A stretch of DNA of 64,000 nucleotides, taken from Sisyra terminalis. Its lineage: Eukaryota > Arthropoda > Insecta > Neuroptera > Sisyridae. A program made the translations under genes and the position numbers. The notes beneath the pieces were generated by a model. That model did not search any database and was not told where the DNA came from. It was given only the letters and a program-made list of their open reading frames with translations. Positions 1-17,300 of the stretch are shown here, one piece after another; the first letter of the stretch is position 1, and the number at the start of each line of letters is the position of its first letter. The stretch spans positions 20,274,001-20,338,000 of the forward strand of contig OY292278.1 in the NCBI GenBank assembly GCA_958496175.1, given 5' to 3'.

Positions 1-1338
1 TTATCTATAGAAAGATACTATTGCAAAGAAGTCTTGACAAGGTTAAAGGCAAAGACTATTGTTAAATAATAGTATAGGGTAAATATGGCATTGGTCCTTT
101 TTCATACCAATATTTCGATTAATGTTGCTTTATTAAATTAAGCTTATTTGTAATATTGCACTAGCATTACAATATTAACTGTAAAAACTGCAGTAGAGAA
201 AATGTATATTCCAAATTAAGAAGCACAACCATTTCAATAACCCGTTTTTCTCAAACACCATTTTGTTTACATTTGAATTGCTGAATTCCATGCAAATCTG
301 TTCAAAATTTTTTTCCATCTCTACAAATCCACAACAAATGGGCAAATTTTAATTTGTGTTTTTAATAATATAATATTCAAATCGGACACTTGAAGAAGAA
401 TATTAGAGGTATACTTAACTTTCTATTTGATAAAAAGAAATTACATTTAGCGTAAGAAATATTTGAATTAAAAAGTTTTGCCTTTAAGTTGAGGTAGGAC
501 AAGTAAAGCTTTTGGCTTGTCCAACAAAGCCTTCGAGAAATATTCCATATATTGGAATATTTCGTAATTTATAGCATAGATAAGCAAATTCTTTGAATTT
601 TTATATTGTTGCCATCAATTTGTTTATTTCATATGATTTTAATGCATGCATGGCATGCATGTATGTATGCCTATGTAACCAACTAGGTAAAATGTATTTT
701 ATATCTCGAATTATTATTAAAGGCAATTTTAATTTTTTTTCTTACAACTGGCACATCCTTTATTTACCAATAAAGAATTTTATTGGTAAATAATCTATCA
801 AATTAATACCAGAAAACTACAAAAATTGATTTTTAAAGCAAAGTACTTAATATTTGCTTTTAGTTATCTTACTAAGTCCACAAGTTAATAATGCTTGAGT
901 AAACGAGGTTCAATGAAATAGTTGGAATCATTAATTGTAATCTATCTTTTTTAATATTTAAACATTTTGGAAAATCCAATAAAATATTTAACAATTGAAG
1001 TGGAATTTTTAAGGTTTTTTGAATAGTCATTTTTTTATTTATTTTTATATATAAAAACTTTAATAAAACGGTTTAATATAAAATGTTAAATATTTATAAA
1101 TTCTAGACCAAAATGTCGTTTAAAAAACGTAATTTTGTTAAAAACAAATACATCACAAAAAAGGCACTTCTATGTTTATCATTGAAAAAAGAAGCTAAGT
1201 ACAAATCTCTTACCTTTTTCAATCTCTACCTAATTGTACAATACTCAAAGAAATAAATCTATAAAATTGTTTTTTTTTTTTTTTTGATATGAGAAGCGAA
1301 AGATTTGGATTCGTTTAAAATAAAAATATATTTTTATC
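1..1338. other. AT-rich region downstream of STAT, including its 3' UTR
   Basis: No credible gene here. The last 300 nt next to 1339 are the likely STAT 3' UTR. Two perfect hairpins stand out: 537-563 (11-bp arms, 5-nt loop) and 762-791 (13-bp arms, 4-nt loop). The rest is AT-rich without recognisable repeats. Confidence 0.5.
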
Positions 1339-4300
1339 TCACGGCTTGTACGTTTGCATAAGCTCGTCAAAGCAATCCTTGAGGTCAAGTTGGTCGAGAT
1401 AATCCACCTGGTCTGTAATCATGCCGCTGCCACTTCCGGCTCCGGTTGGAACATGCTGTACACTTCCCACGGCCATGTAACTGTGCAAAACACACCAGAC
1501 ATCCGTTAATCAAGTTTCTTTATACTAATTATTCGATATTAGTGCGAGCATTAAAAATAAATATGGCATTTGAATCTTATGAAAGACATAACAACAGGGC
1601 AGACACACAAACCATAACGACTCGAGCCAAAACAATGCCGAAAACGAACGAGAAACCCAACGAAACCGATAATTTTCAACGAATTTCGAGAAACAGATGT
1701 CTGGTGGTGTCTGCAACTGCTGTTGAATCTTTCAGGAATTGCAGTTGCTTCCAGGATTGAGAAAATAACAACATTTTTCCATTTCAGTTTCCATATTTAT
1801 TTTAAAATTTTTACTAGTTAATTGGGCCATTTATTTTTTTTTGTCCTTCAAATAGTGATAACATTTAATACTGCAATATGTATACGTATAATAACATCAC
1901 ATTTATAAAATTAGTTGAATTAAGCACTTAGTGGATCACATACAATGTTTTTAAATGTATAACATTTACATCTTAACATCTTAAGAGACTGGGTAAAAAG
2001 AAATAATAAAAAAACAAAAAAACATAAATCTTTTCAAATAATATTAATAAAAAAAAAATGTTAATTAACAAGCATTTCTCGAAAACAACCCTGTAAATCC
2101 ATTGGTCTATAAATTGACTACTCAGACAGTCTTATATGATATAATAAAGGGGTTTTCAACATTTAAATAGCTTTTATATATTAGGCATATAATAATACAC
2201 ATATATTAACCATAAATTTTATATAGAAATATGTAATTCAACCACCGAGGCTTTGGAATTTTTCGTTGTAAATATATACTAATATTTAGTTTAGTTCAAA
2301 AGCCAAAGTAAAAGATTGGAATTTAGTTGGGAAACACAATTATAATTTACAAAGAATTTGCAACTGTTAAAGTTTAATTCTATAGTAAAGAATATTTCTA
2401 TTGGTTTTCTTGTCATTTAAATAATATTTCATAATACATGTTTTGCTTCATTTTTGAATCTCTAAGATCTAGGGAAAAAGCTTATAAAGATATTTTTCAA
2501 TAAGTAAATTTCAAAAAGGATGTGAAATATACAAACTAACCCATTTTATTAGGGTGAGACCTATTTCAATGAAGTGTTTAAATAATGTTCTAATAATTCA
2601 TTAGATCAGAGGTTCTTAACCTTCTTATATGTAGATACTGACTCCCACGAGTTTCATATGCCCATTCACTGAACCCTTATTTATTGGAAAAATAAAATAT
2701 GATTTTTTCAAATTTCAAGCATAGGTATATGTTCTACATTGATGCACCAAATGAACAAACTATTAAGAACAAAAAACAAAAACATTAATAGAGATATCCA
2801 CCGAACCCGCGAGATTGACTCACCGAACCCCTAAGGTTCAATCAAGCCCAGGTTAAGAACCACTGCATTAGATGATGCGAAAGGCAACATTTATTTTTGG
2901 TTTTAATAAGTTTTTCAAGTTTTTTAAAGATCTATCATGTATTTTTACAGAATATTAACATGGCTTCATACGAGATTTGATTTCTTGTAATATGTAGCAG
3001 TAGAATTCCTCCTAGCTGGTATGCTGGATGTGAAAATAGAAAATGACATCCTTTCAACTCTTGTCACTAGCAAAAATTGCTAGGTTTTACATCCAAGGAC
3101 TAATGCTATTTTAGCGCTAGATTTTTTTACGCCATTTTCTTTCTTCTTCAATTCACAGCCAGTACAGACAGGCCAGTACACTAACAAGAATTCCAGCATG
3201 AAATCTAGGAAGAAATAAAGCCTCATGTGAAGCGGTCTTTATTCTACGCAACAAAGGAATTACTTTTTCGTGCAATTGCAACTTTGGAAAATAAAAATAA
3301 AATATTTAATATTTTTCTAAACTATTGATGATTACTTTGAATTCTTTAAATATTAAATGTTTAAATCAAATGATAAAAGACAAAAAAGCAATAGAAAAAT
3401 ATTTGTGGTTGAAGAAATAATCGACCAGATTATGAGTCAGAAGAAAGAAAAACGTTGTTATATCGAAATCAAATGTATTATTATCTTTTAACGGGATGAA
3501 TATTTCTTTCATTTCTCGATAATTTTGTTTTGTTTATTTATTGAATAAAATAATAATGTTGATATTCCATAACTATTTCATATAGTCAATTCATTTGGGT
3601 CGCAGTAAATTCTTTCTCTTTTATCTAGTAAAAATTTATCAAAAACAAATCCGCTAAAGACTTGTGGCTAAATATTTGCAATAACCATGTTAGTATTTTA
3701 AATAAAGTATTACTTATCTTCAGATATAACGTCGAACTTTATGGCTAATCATGAAAGAATTTCTCACTATCTTTTTGTGAATAAATTCGAGGAAATCAAC
3801 AAAATATAAAAGATCTACACAATTGTGACTCGTTTAATATATTATATTACTTTGAATAAAACCAAAATCTAAATAAATAAATTGTTCCAATCTTTTACTA
3901 AATTGGCTCTTTAACTAAATATCTTATTCTACGATATAGTAAAAAACACTTAAAACAGACATATATTTTAAACATTTATCAAAATGAAATACAAGATTAA
4001 TAACGCTTAAAGCTCAAAAAATTGTTTTTTTTTTAAAATTCCTTTAAAATGCAAAAGAAATACAAGTACTTTTTGATCAGTTTATCACATATCAAAAGAA
4101 AACGTTTCCCAAAACATTGAGTACGTAGATACTTTAGTTGTAAGTATCACAATCAAAACTAGGCAAACAGAACATACTCAAAATTAAATTTTTGATATAA
4201 ATATCCATGTATAAAATTCATATTGGAAAAAGCAGTTTAAATTTTAAAACTTTAAAATTTGTTTTAAGGTATTATGATTCGTATTCGATTCATATGAATT

Positions 4301-7300
4301 CAAAATATTCATATCAAAATTCACTTAAAGAACTAACCTGCTCCCCACGGACGGAGTATCTCGAGACGGATCGGGTGACTGCATAAAGGGATGCTGAGGA
4401 GTATTCGGATAGCTCATACCAGGACCTCCCCATCCCGGTACATGTGTAACCAGCAACGGTTTTACATATCCATTGTTTGACGTAGGTTGATTTTCTGCAA
4501 AAAAAATAGTACAATATTCAGAAAAGAGTTGCATAAACTACGAAATAATTATTACCTGTAAATGGCGTGTAATATTTACTAAAAGCGTGATCTTTGCAAA
4601 TATCTGGATACAGATATTGTAGTTGAGGAAGGTCAGAAATTCGATCAGCTAAGGATCGAATAGCAAAATCTTTCGATGTAAATGGCTGTAGCATGAACAC
4701 TTCAGAGTTATCTGTTTAAAAAAATTTATAAAAAAAAACTTAAAAACAAAAAAGATAAGATTTATGGGATTTTTTTTACCGGAAACCCATGCAATAGTAA
4801 CTCCTCCCAATTCACTGTCCGAAAACCTTAATAAAAAGGTTCCATTAGGACAACTTGCTAGCATTTCCTCGGCTTGCTTCTTCCTGACAAATCCTAATAT
4901 GGCACTAAAATTTAAAAATATATATATATATAATTAAAATCTTTACAAAAATATTCGATTTAAACCAATATTTTTTCGTCGTTGAGTTTGCATGTTTGAA
5001 TTCAATGTTTCTTTCAATATTTTACTGAATTAAAAAATAATCTATAATTATTAGTACCAAATAAGGTGTTTTCCCCCATTTAAAAAAATATCATTTGTTC
5101 GAGAAATAAATTATTTCCATAAACTTTTCTCTCTTCTGAGTCCGCTTAACTATGATGTGCTAGTATGATGTTATTTGTAGTTATTGTATATGAATTTGTA
5201 TAATAGGTAATCCAAATGAAAAAGCATTGGTCGAATTGGTTATCTATTGACAAATCAATGCTTTTGTATGTAGCTTTATGAAATTTCGAATTCAGACTTT
5301 AAATTCCCCCACGATCAGAAGGAGGGGGGAATTAAAGGAAATGTGGCATCGTGTGACAATGTTCAGGGGGAGAGGGTTTCTGATTATAAAATTGAAAAAT
5401 ATAAGACATTACACTAAGGAGGTTTTAAAAATCTAACCATCTATAATAAGAACAGGGGGAGGAAGATAAAATCGTAAAATTTGGGTAAAGTATATAGCTT
5501 CAATTGCCTATATAATATACAGATTGATCCAATTAACTTGATATATATAGATTAACTTGATAGCTACAAATAGCACATTCTGCCTATTGAAAGTATAATA
5601 ACTACTATTGAAAGTATAAGTACTTACGTCAAACGACAAAATTTTTAATTGATTTCAATTGAATGAAGCAAAAAATGTATATATTTACTAATAACTTACC
5701 CATCTCCCCAAGGACCTCGTAAATGCTCCCGCGTTAATTTCATAACAGCGTAAAACCATTCCCAAAACGTGAAATTCCTTTCAGATAATGGCTCTTTGCA
5801 AAACTGGGCCCAACTAAGCGGTGTGCTATTATCGACAGTAGCTCCACGGAAAGCCTTTTCACCTAAAAATCTTAGATTTTCTTCAGTAAGAGGTTTTCCG
5901 GTAGCCGCACGGAATTTCATTGACAAAGCTTCAGCGACGTTAACCCATGGTACTTTGTCGGGAACGTTAAATGGAATTCGACCTGGTTCGGCAAATGCAT
6001 TGTCCCAGGTGACGGTGGCCCAAGCATGCGGTTCTTGATTTCCATGCACAATGACTACTACAGGCAAAGAAAGAGTCCACACTTGGAAAACAAGCTCTCC
6101 ACCACCAACGCTAAACTGCGATTGGAATAACAGCGAAAATTTCTCATCCATAACACTTTCGGTTCCTTTCTTTTCTGCTCGTTTTATCTTTTTCAACTGC
6201 ATGTTACGAAAACTAACAGACAATTGTCGGGTCGCCTGTTGGTATTCCATGGTGCCGGTGTTATTCAAAATTTCCCCACTGGCATCTCCTCCGATTTTGG
6301 CTCCAAGTTTCTCACTTTTTAGCAAAGCATTCGCTTGTGACTCTGAAATAATTGTGACTTTGACCTGTGGTGGTGTCATATGAACACTTAATTTTCCGCC
6401 AACTAAAAGTCGAACGGTTGACGTGAATCGAGTGTTGGTTTTCATAACCTGTGGTGGTTGCTTTTCAATGATGAACGTCGACGTAACTAGAGAGCTTAAC
6501 AATTGTGTGATTTGTTGACTCAACTGCGGTAAAACATCCACAGGCAAATCTAAATTTAGCTTTCCCTTTAAACGTTCTGCTTCGCGGATCTGTTGTCGGT
6601 TCAACCAAATCAATTCAGCTAAATTTTCGCACCATTCTTGGATATTATCTAGGTTGCTATTGAAAGGAGCTCCGTTCCCAGCCAATTGTTGTTCTCGCTT
6701 CCAACGAATCAACTCATCATCAAGAACACGTGTTTGCAGCGAGTTTAGTAATTGAACACTTTCTTTGAGCTTTTCGCCAAGATTCAAACGCATTTGCATT
6801 AAATGGGACATTTTTTGGTGTAGAGTTTTTTCAATCTTATCCTTTTGCCGTTGGAAGTTTTGTTCCAAGGTGATAGACTGTGGCGTTTTGTTTTGTGTTT
6901 GTAAATGTTGCAAAGAAGCTAAACAGAATTGTAATTATTTTAGTTAGTTCTGTAATAGAAGATGTGCGAGATTAATGTTTTAAAAGTGGAATTAACGTTT
7001 CACGCAAGGAGATAAGGGATTCAAAAATAGACAGCAGCAAATGCTCAGAATCTGAACAAATTCTCAGAGTTTAGATTAACAGTGCAGTAATTTTTAGAAG
7101 GTATTTAATATTACACATATCTAGGATTCAAAAAAGTATATATTTTTCTGTTTAGCAATAACACTAAAAAAAATTTCACTTACCGTTAAGTTTAGTACAT
7201 TCATGATACTGCAGCGCAAATGCCTCATATTCTTGATCGATACGTTTTAAATCCTCAGCTGATTCCTGAAATTCACAATTTTATGTTAGTTTTTAAAATC

Positions 7301-7798
7301 TAATATGTTACGAATTGAGTTTGTATTACCGTTGTGCGCCGTTTTAGTAAATCTAATTGGTGCAAAAGTTCAACACCAACGGTAGGAGTGGAGTGTGGAT
7401 CAATATTAGGATAATCTCCCGTTATTCCAGCGGCTTGAACAAGTTTCAATTCCGTTGTTAAGCATTGTCGGATGTAGGTAAATAAATGATTTGGATTTGT
7501 GCTAAAAATAAATGGAATAGTTAAATATTTATACGTTTGAATTTTTGAGATATAAAAGTAATCAATACAATGTTACATTTGCCAAACATTAATTCAAACG
7601 GAAATGAAAATATATAAATATTATCTAGATAACCGTAAATATAGCTTTCGAAGTATTAAAAAGTATCGGCAGCTTATCACCTCTTATCTAAATATAAAAT
7701 ATAAAAATTCCTTTAACATTCCATCTGATTGTTACGTAATAGTTTACGCGTTATTGGTCTGTTTTAATCATTTTTTTTTAAATTTGGAATTTTTTTAA

Positions 7799-7844
<46 letters not shown>

Positions 7845-9361
7845 GAATAATGTATAATATGAGTATTTCAGAAACCGTAAATAGCATACATTGATAATGG
7901 CAGCATACATAATAACATATATTATGCTAATTTAAACAATATTTAGATAAAATTACCATTGAATATATCAAATGTTAGGAAAAAAGTTTACAAAAGTTAT
8001 GACAAAAGAAATCTTTGAGAAAACAGAACAAAATACTTCTAAACGTAACTGTTAGCAAGAAGCTGTAATATAAAAAACATCCCTTAATTATAGGGCAGTG
8101 ATTTCGAAACTTTATTTTACCACGGCTCTTATTAAAAAATATTTGATAATAATGCGTCTCCCTTTCATTTTATAAAATACTACCGATACAAAAATGTTTA
8201 GTAATAAAATGTTTTTTTTTAATACTGGCTAATATTCGCGCCTTTCCTTAGATTAGTCCGCACCTTCTGATTTGGAAAACGCTGTTGTAGGGGATAATTT
8301 TGGTTCAAGTGCATGTAGAACATGTGAAAAGGGATGAAACTGCCTCTTACGCCTAAATTAATTACCCGGCTTTGCCTCGTAATTGTCGTAATTCCTTATG
8401 ACTAACTAGGCATGTTCTACTGAGAAACCTGGTAAACATCCATAGAGATGCAATTGACTTAGGTTTTTTCTCAGAAGCAGGTTTAACCAATAAGAATTAG
8501 AAACTTTGAAAGTAATAATCTTTCAAGGACACAGAACAAGTCAACAAAGAGGTCTCGAGAAATCAAAAGATCTACAGATTTCAATTTTTAGGTACAACTT
8601 ATTTGTTTCAAACACTATGAATAATATATTATGTTTTTGAGATGTAATTTTAAACAGGAAAAAATTGCAACAACTTTCATGTTTCACACCAGGCAGCTAA
8701 TCTAAGCAAAAAAGATGGCCGATACACGATGACGAAGTCGCAGGTATCAGCTGGTTATTCTTTATTTTTGATATACTAATAAGCTGGTTTATAATTATTG
8801 CAAAATAAAAAAATCACTTGCCATCGCTTATATAATGAATGTTATCAGTCAAACATTTATAAAACTTAGTTAATTCTTAAGTAGCGAAAATGCATGTATA
8901 TTGATTGGATGTATTCACCATATAAAGGCTTGCATTATTAAAAACATGATTACTTTCAAGGCCGTTTCATGAATGCAAATTATTGATACTTTACATATTA
9001 TAGTAAATGGTATACCTATATCTTTGTCGAAACATTTTCGCAGCCTCCACCAATTTGATTCTCGTCAAAAAAAGATCTTCAGTTTGCAAAGTCGATGCTT
9101 TAACCTCCAATTCCGTGCATAGTGAGCTGACTAAGTTAGCGACGTATTGCTCATAATTAGGATTGTCCATCTCGATTTCCGTCCTGAAAACATTTGATTA
9201 GAAAGGCGTGTTATTAATGTGAGAAGAGCTTACCACATTCTTTCTTCGAGCCATGACGCCAGGAAATGCCGCACTTCAATTGGAAAATGTTCCGAATATA
9301 TAGAGCGAATTTGCTGAAGACTATCAGGTGGAAGTTGCTGAGCTTTTGCCCAAAGAGCCAT
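1339..9361 (-). CDS. STAT: STAT transcription factor, STAT5-like (complete, nine coding exons)
   Basis: Signal transducer and activator of transcription: a latent cytoplasmic factor that JAK phosphorylates on tyrosine, after which it dimerises through SH2 domains and enters the nucleus. Coding exons in transcript order: 9361-9234, 9183-9016, 7501-7330, 7265-7184, 6918-5700, 4904-4780, 4711-4556, 4494-4338, 1480-1339. All junctions are GT-AG and phases agree, giving 2349 nt and 782 residues, a normal STAT length. The N-terminus starts [18 protein letters not shown] and reaches [13 protein letters not shown], the STAT5-type N-domain. The coiled coil is about residues 135-330, the DNA-binding domain about 330-500 ([28 protein letters not shown]), the linker about 500-590, and the SH2 about 590-684 with [14 protein letters not shown]; Arg616 is the phosphotyrosine-binding arginine. 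The activation tyrosine is Tyr693 in NGYVKPLL, equivalent to STAT5 DGYVKP. The short C-terminus is acidic and ends [17 protein letters not shown] candidate poly(A) signal lies at 1034-1043 (minus strand). The family call is sure; the exact UTR limits are not seen. Confidence 0.96.
2607..2865 (-). mobile_element. Short nonautonomous hAT element in STAT intron 8
   Basis: A 259-bp element with terminal inverted repeats: left CAGAGGTTCTTAACC, right end complementary to CAGTGGTTCTTAACCTGGG. It is flanked by an exact 8-bp target duplication CATTAGAT at 2599-2606 and 2866-2873, the length typical of hAT transposons. It has no coding capacity. Related copies are at 39995-40663 and 50775-50925; this copy is in the reverse orientation to them. 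Confidence 0.85.
7803..7840. repeat. (TA)n microsatellite in STAT intron 2
   Basis: An uninterrupted run of alternating T and A of about 38 bp within the 1.5-kb second intron of STAT. It is a likely length polymorphism and a likely site of assembly error. Confidence 0.9.
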
Positions 9362-11078
9362 TTTGCCGCTCTACGTATAAACTAAACACAAAAGGATGTA
9401 TACATAACAGACTCGCATTTATTCAATAACAAGAAAATAAAAAAGTAAATCTCCCGGGGAAAAATCGATTGATTAGCAAAACGCTACCATCACGACCGTA
9501 ACTCAATACATGCAAAACTTGTATGTGACGCAAATAAAATTAACTAATTAAAAGCCTACGACATGCGATGAGTAATTAGCAATGTTCCCTTAACCCTTAA
9601 CATTCACACTAACTTACAGTATTAAAACTTACCTTTTAAACTAAGGTGTACTACAGTTTTTACACTAAACATTAAAGCACACATATATACGCTCAGTTCT
9701 TATTACAGAATGCTCTTCGGCAGTAATTCCTGGAAAACGGACATGTTTATTTTTACGTCCCCCCCATTCCACTCGCAATAAATAAAAATGGCTGAGACCT
9801 TGACGCAGTTATTTATATCAATATTTACTTAATTCAAACCAATGTTGGATCCAAATGTAACTTATTTTTAAACACAATTTACTTTTTAACTTCAAATGTT
9901 ATTTAAATAATTTCTCAAGTGCATTATATTTTCAAATAAATATCAAAAAATGCCCAGGACATTGTTTAGGTATTCAAACTTGATTTAAATAATCACGAGG
10001 AATTGAATCGAAAAGAATAATGTCTACATGAATTTTAAATTTTATTGTATTAAAACCGATTTAAAATAAAACCGATTTAGAATCCTAAAAATGGCATAAA
10101 TATTTAAAAATCATTTTCATCAATCATTTATAAAAACAATACAAATGATTTAAATATAATTTAATCATAATATTGGTACAGGTAGTTTTTAAACAAGCCA
10201 CTTTATCGTACTGTCTCATTCTCTATTTTATTTCAAATTAAATTCGCAAATAAATCGACATTTATGAAAATATACAAGAGAAAATTACACGATGCCAGAA
10301 TTGAGTTAACAGCAAAATCGCGATCAAATTTCCGAATTTAATTAATATGATATTAACTTGTGACTTAAAATTTTTAGTGGCACGAAAGTAATTGTAATTT
10401 ATAACGTTCTTTATACATTAGATAAAATTGTTAATTGATGACGGTGTTTTCTTATTGAAGCATTTAAATTGATTTCATTACACATTTACCAAAGCAATGA
10501 TAATCATAGATAAGTTATAAAAACTAATATTTCTACATACCTTTCCGATATTTTCTACGATTCAACTTCAATTATTTTAAATCATTTACTTTAACCGTAT
10601 TTTCGTTTTTACAATTTTCTGTAATGAAAAATTACAAGCAACAACGATAAGATAAAAACGAATCCAGGAAAAGATAAGATACAACTATAAAAAATATATT
10701 ATTTTACCACTTTTCAAGAAATAATACACAATTTTACTGCTTTCGACATTTATTTGTCTACAATTATCACAAAACTTTTTTTTTGTTATCGTTTTAACTA
10801 TTAACAATTACTGTTTAAGATGTTTATAAATTTATATGCATATATATATATATAAAAAATTGTAATGGCAATAAGACATTAATTGATAAAATATTTTTGA
10901 TAATTATTAATAAAATTTCAATAGAAGTTCCATTCCTACATATATAAGTTATAACAAATAACAAAAAGACGGAAAAACCATTTGATATCTCATAAGTATG
11001 ACATCGTTATCTACAAAACTTAATAAAAAAAAGCATACAGTATAAACTATTGATAAAAAATTGCACGTCAGTTCAATT
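9362..11078. other. Intergenic region between STAT 5' end and SLC25A42 3' end
   Basis: Holds the STAT upstream region (about 9362-9800), with the STAT consensus site at 9727. The remainder is AT-rich with short direct repeats of an AAAACCGATTTA motif near 10050-10080. No gene or complete transposon was recognised. Confidence 0.5.
9727..9735. promoter_or_regulatory. Consensus STAT site upstream of the STAT gene
   Basis: TTCCTGGAA fits the TTCNNNGAA STAT consensus exactly and is palindromic. It lies 366 bp upstream of the STAT initiation codon, in the region expected to hold the promoter or 5' UTR. Occupancy is inferred only. Confidence 0.4.
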
Positions 11079-14339
<3,261 letters not shown>

Positions 14340-14369
14340 GACGAAGACCTGACGATGAGGTCCTGGCGT

Positions 14370-17300
14370 CTAGAAAATGTATTGGTGAAGATTGATTTAG
14401 AGCGTGTTATTTTCTCGAAATAATTATGTAACTAATTGATGATTAACAGGGTTAGATTTAGTCAAAGAGATATTTTTGATTTTTTAAAATGAAAAACATT
14501 GTAAATTTTGATTTGTAATGGAAACTTACGACAGATGATTTCACATATTTTTTTTTATTTCGAAATGAATTTGACAACGCGCTATTTATATTTAGATTAT
14601 CTTCTTTTTTTTTTGAAGGGAAATGTTACAATTTTATTTAAGTACAAAGTACGTTTTTTCTTTATGATTCTAATTACGAAGAATGGGATTAGTTGTACGA
14701 TGGAATGAATAAAACTGTTTTTAGTAACGAATTCTTACAAATAACATTTTTCACGGCTTGGTATAAGTTTAAAGTCAGATATTTATATTTTCGGACGTTT
14801 TATTTGTAAATAAATAAGGTGCAAGGGTGACTGACACTAATGAAAGGTGCTAACTGCGCATAAACACTGATGCACTCTTATCCACTGAACGAGAACTTTA
14901 TTATGCACCAATGAATGCATTTGTGCATTAATATAAAAGGTTCGAATCCAATCTGAATTATAAAAAAACTTGTTTCTTTTTTTAGTGATAACGACCGATT
15001 AAATGTTAACTAGGCCAATTATTTTTCCCACCTTTGGCACTTTCAGTGCTTTTAATAACACTGAAGTTCCTATTCAAATCTTATCAATTTATAAAAGCAA
15101 CATAATCTTATTGTTTTCTACAATCAATTCTAGATTTACTCGATTTACTCTTAACAAAAAAAGCTACACAACCGCATATATTAATTTTATATCTACCAAT
15201 ATATGCACAATAAATTTAAATAAACTTCTATTATATCAAAGTATACGTACAAGTCAAACTACAAAGATAAATATTTATCAAAAGATAGAAATACATTCAC
15301 TAAAAATGTATTTATAGTTTAATTAAATAATATTTTCCTAGTTTTAGCAAACTGAATTTTTTGGGAGAAAACATGACTTTCAAAAAGAAAAAATAAATAC
15401 ATAATATATAAAAAAAATTGCCTTGTATGAAAAATAATTAGCATTAATCAGAATTGTATAATTATTTACAGATTAATTCGCTTTATTTATAGAATTTGTT
15501 TGCAAAACTTTTCATTTTCAAGGTAATGCATTTAAGTATCAACATATATTTCCTTTTGAAAAAATCACTTGATAATAGTCATGTACGTTTTTAATTAAAA
15601 CTTAGTTGTGCATATTAAAATCTCAGTTTTATATTTTTATTTTCAAATAATTGTAAATATAATGCAATAATAAGTGTAACTATAAACTATGTACATTGTA
15701 CATTTATTAAATGAGAGATTAAAATTAAATTAAAATTATATATGTATGTATTTTTATTGGGGGGAGCGAGTAATCAAAGTGCGAATTCTAAAATCGGTAT
15801 GTATTGAATTAAACCTCATGACAAAAAAAATTTCTAATGTTTCTCGGTTTACGAATTTTCATTGAACCTCTTTATTTAGTCGTTGAAGGCTTTAGTAGTT
15901 TCAAAACGAAGGTAAATATAACTAACTAGTAAAATATTCACAGCCAACATTGACATAGCGACTGATAAAAAGCAAAAACTGGCAATTGAATGAAATTTAA
16001 GTTACAGTTGAAACTAATGACAACAATCAGTTAATTCAAACTTCCAACAATGACTAATGTAAATGGTCTTCGTATGTGTTTAAATATGATCTTTGTTTTC
16101 TATATTTACCTATTATTATATTGTTTTAAAAATGGCTAATGTCTCTTTAGCGACGGCAATATTTGGTAAAATTTAATTATCTTTAACTTAATTCGCGAAT
16201 AAATAGAACCATGGAAATTTAGCGACAGAGAAAGTCAAACAATATTAGAAAAGAACAAATAACAAAATCGCGAATTGAATTAAAAAGGGACATGAGTACG
16301 GTTGCCATTTTCTTTTGTCCAAATAAAGTATATTGGTTATTAAAGATAAAAAAAGTACATTGTGCAAAAGTACGATTTATTTTACTGTGTCACTTTGCAA
16401 AAACATATTTTGCATTACTTTTAGTGAATTTGAATAAATAATTATCATTGTTAACCAAATCTTTACAGTCTATATTTATATTACATTTCTAAGGTACACA
16501 AAAATTCTTACAATACACCTTTTTTTCTATATTATACATCAAATGAATCCAGAGAAACAAAATCGTGCGAAATAAAGTATTTTCGCGTACTTTATTTTTC
16601 TTTTAAAGTTTGAAGAACAATTACCGAAAATAACGAACAATACTTTATAATAAAGTACGAGTGGCAACTCCAGACATGAGTCAAAAAAATCGATATAAAT
16701 TGTTTTTTAATGTTAACACGAGCACTGGGGCAACTTTCCGATAAGGGATATTTTTATCTTTATTTTGTTGTTATGAATTTATCGATACTGAATCGACTTT
16801 ACTGAATTGGTTCAATTATTCCCGAATTCAGTTAACAACTAAAAGTATATCTTAAGTATATCCGTGTCATTTTTAAATTATGAAAGGAAATATATTATAA
16901 TAAAAGGTACGGGTACGTTACTGTATAAAATATGTAGAAATGAAATACATAATGAATATATTTTTATTTACATATATTATTGAAACAGCATGTAAATTAT
17001 AAATAAATGTAAATATTAATTAAAATTTAGTCATATTTTTATGTGCTTTATATTTCTAAGGTTTCTAATAAGACATACAAATCCTGTTTTTCAGTTATGG
17101 GCAATTTCTACTAGGCAATAGAGAAAATTTCAATAAATTTCCATCTTTACTCCATATAAAAAAATTAATAGAAAATATAAATAACTTAAAAACGCTTTCT
17201 TAAATTCAAATTTCTTTACGAATCGGTTCGTCTTTTTAATACTAGATGTCTCTGCTAAGAATATAGAACGTGCGATCTGTCACTAGCTGTCACTAGCATC

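Noticed and set aside
1446..1760. 104-residue plus-strand ORF overlapping the last STAT exon
   Set aside because: It is antisense to coding sequence and intron, with no domain.
5769..6383. Plus-strand ORFs opposite STAT exon 5
   Set aside because: They are antisense shadows of the long STAT coding exon.
14939..14949. GGTTCGAATCC, a tRNA B-box-like sequence
   Set aside because: No A-box, acceptor stem or anticodon arm fits around it; the upstream sequence cannot fold into a tRNA.
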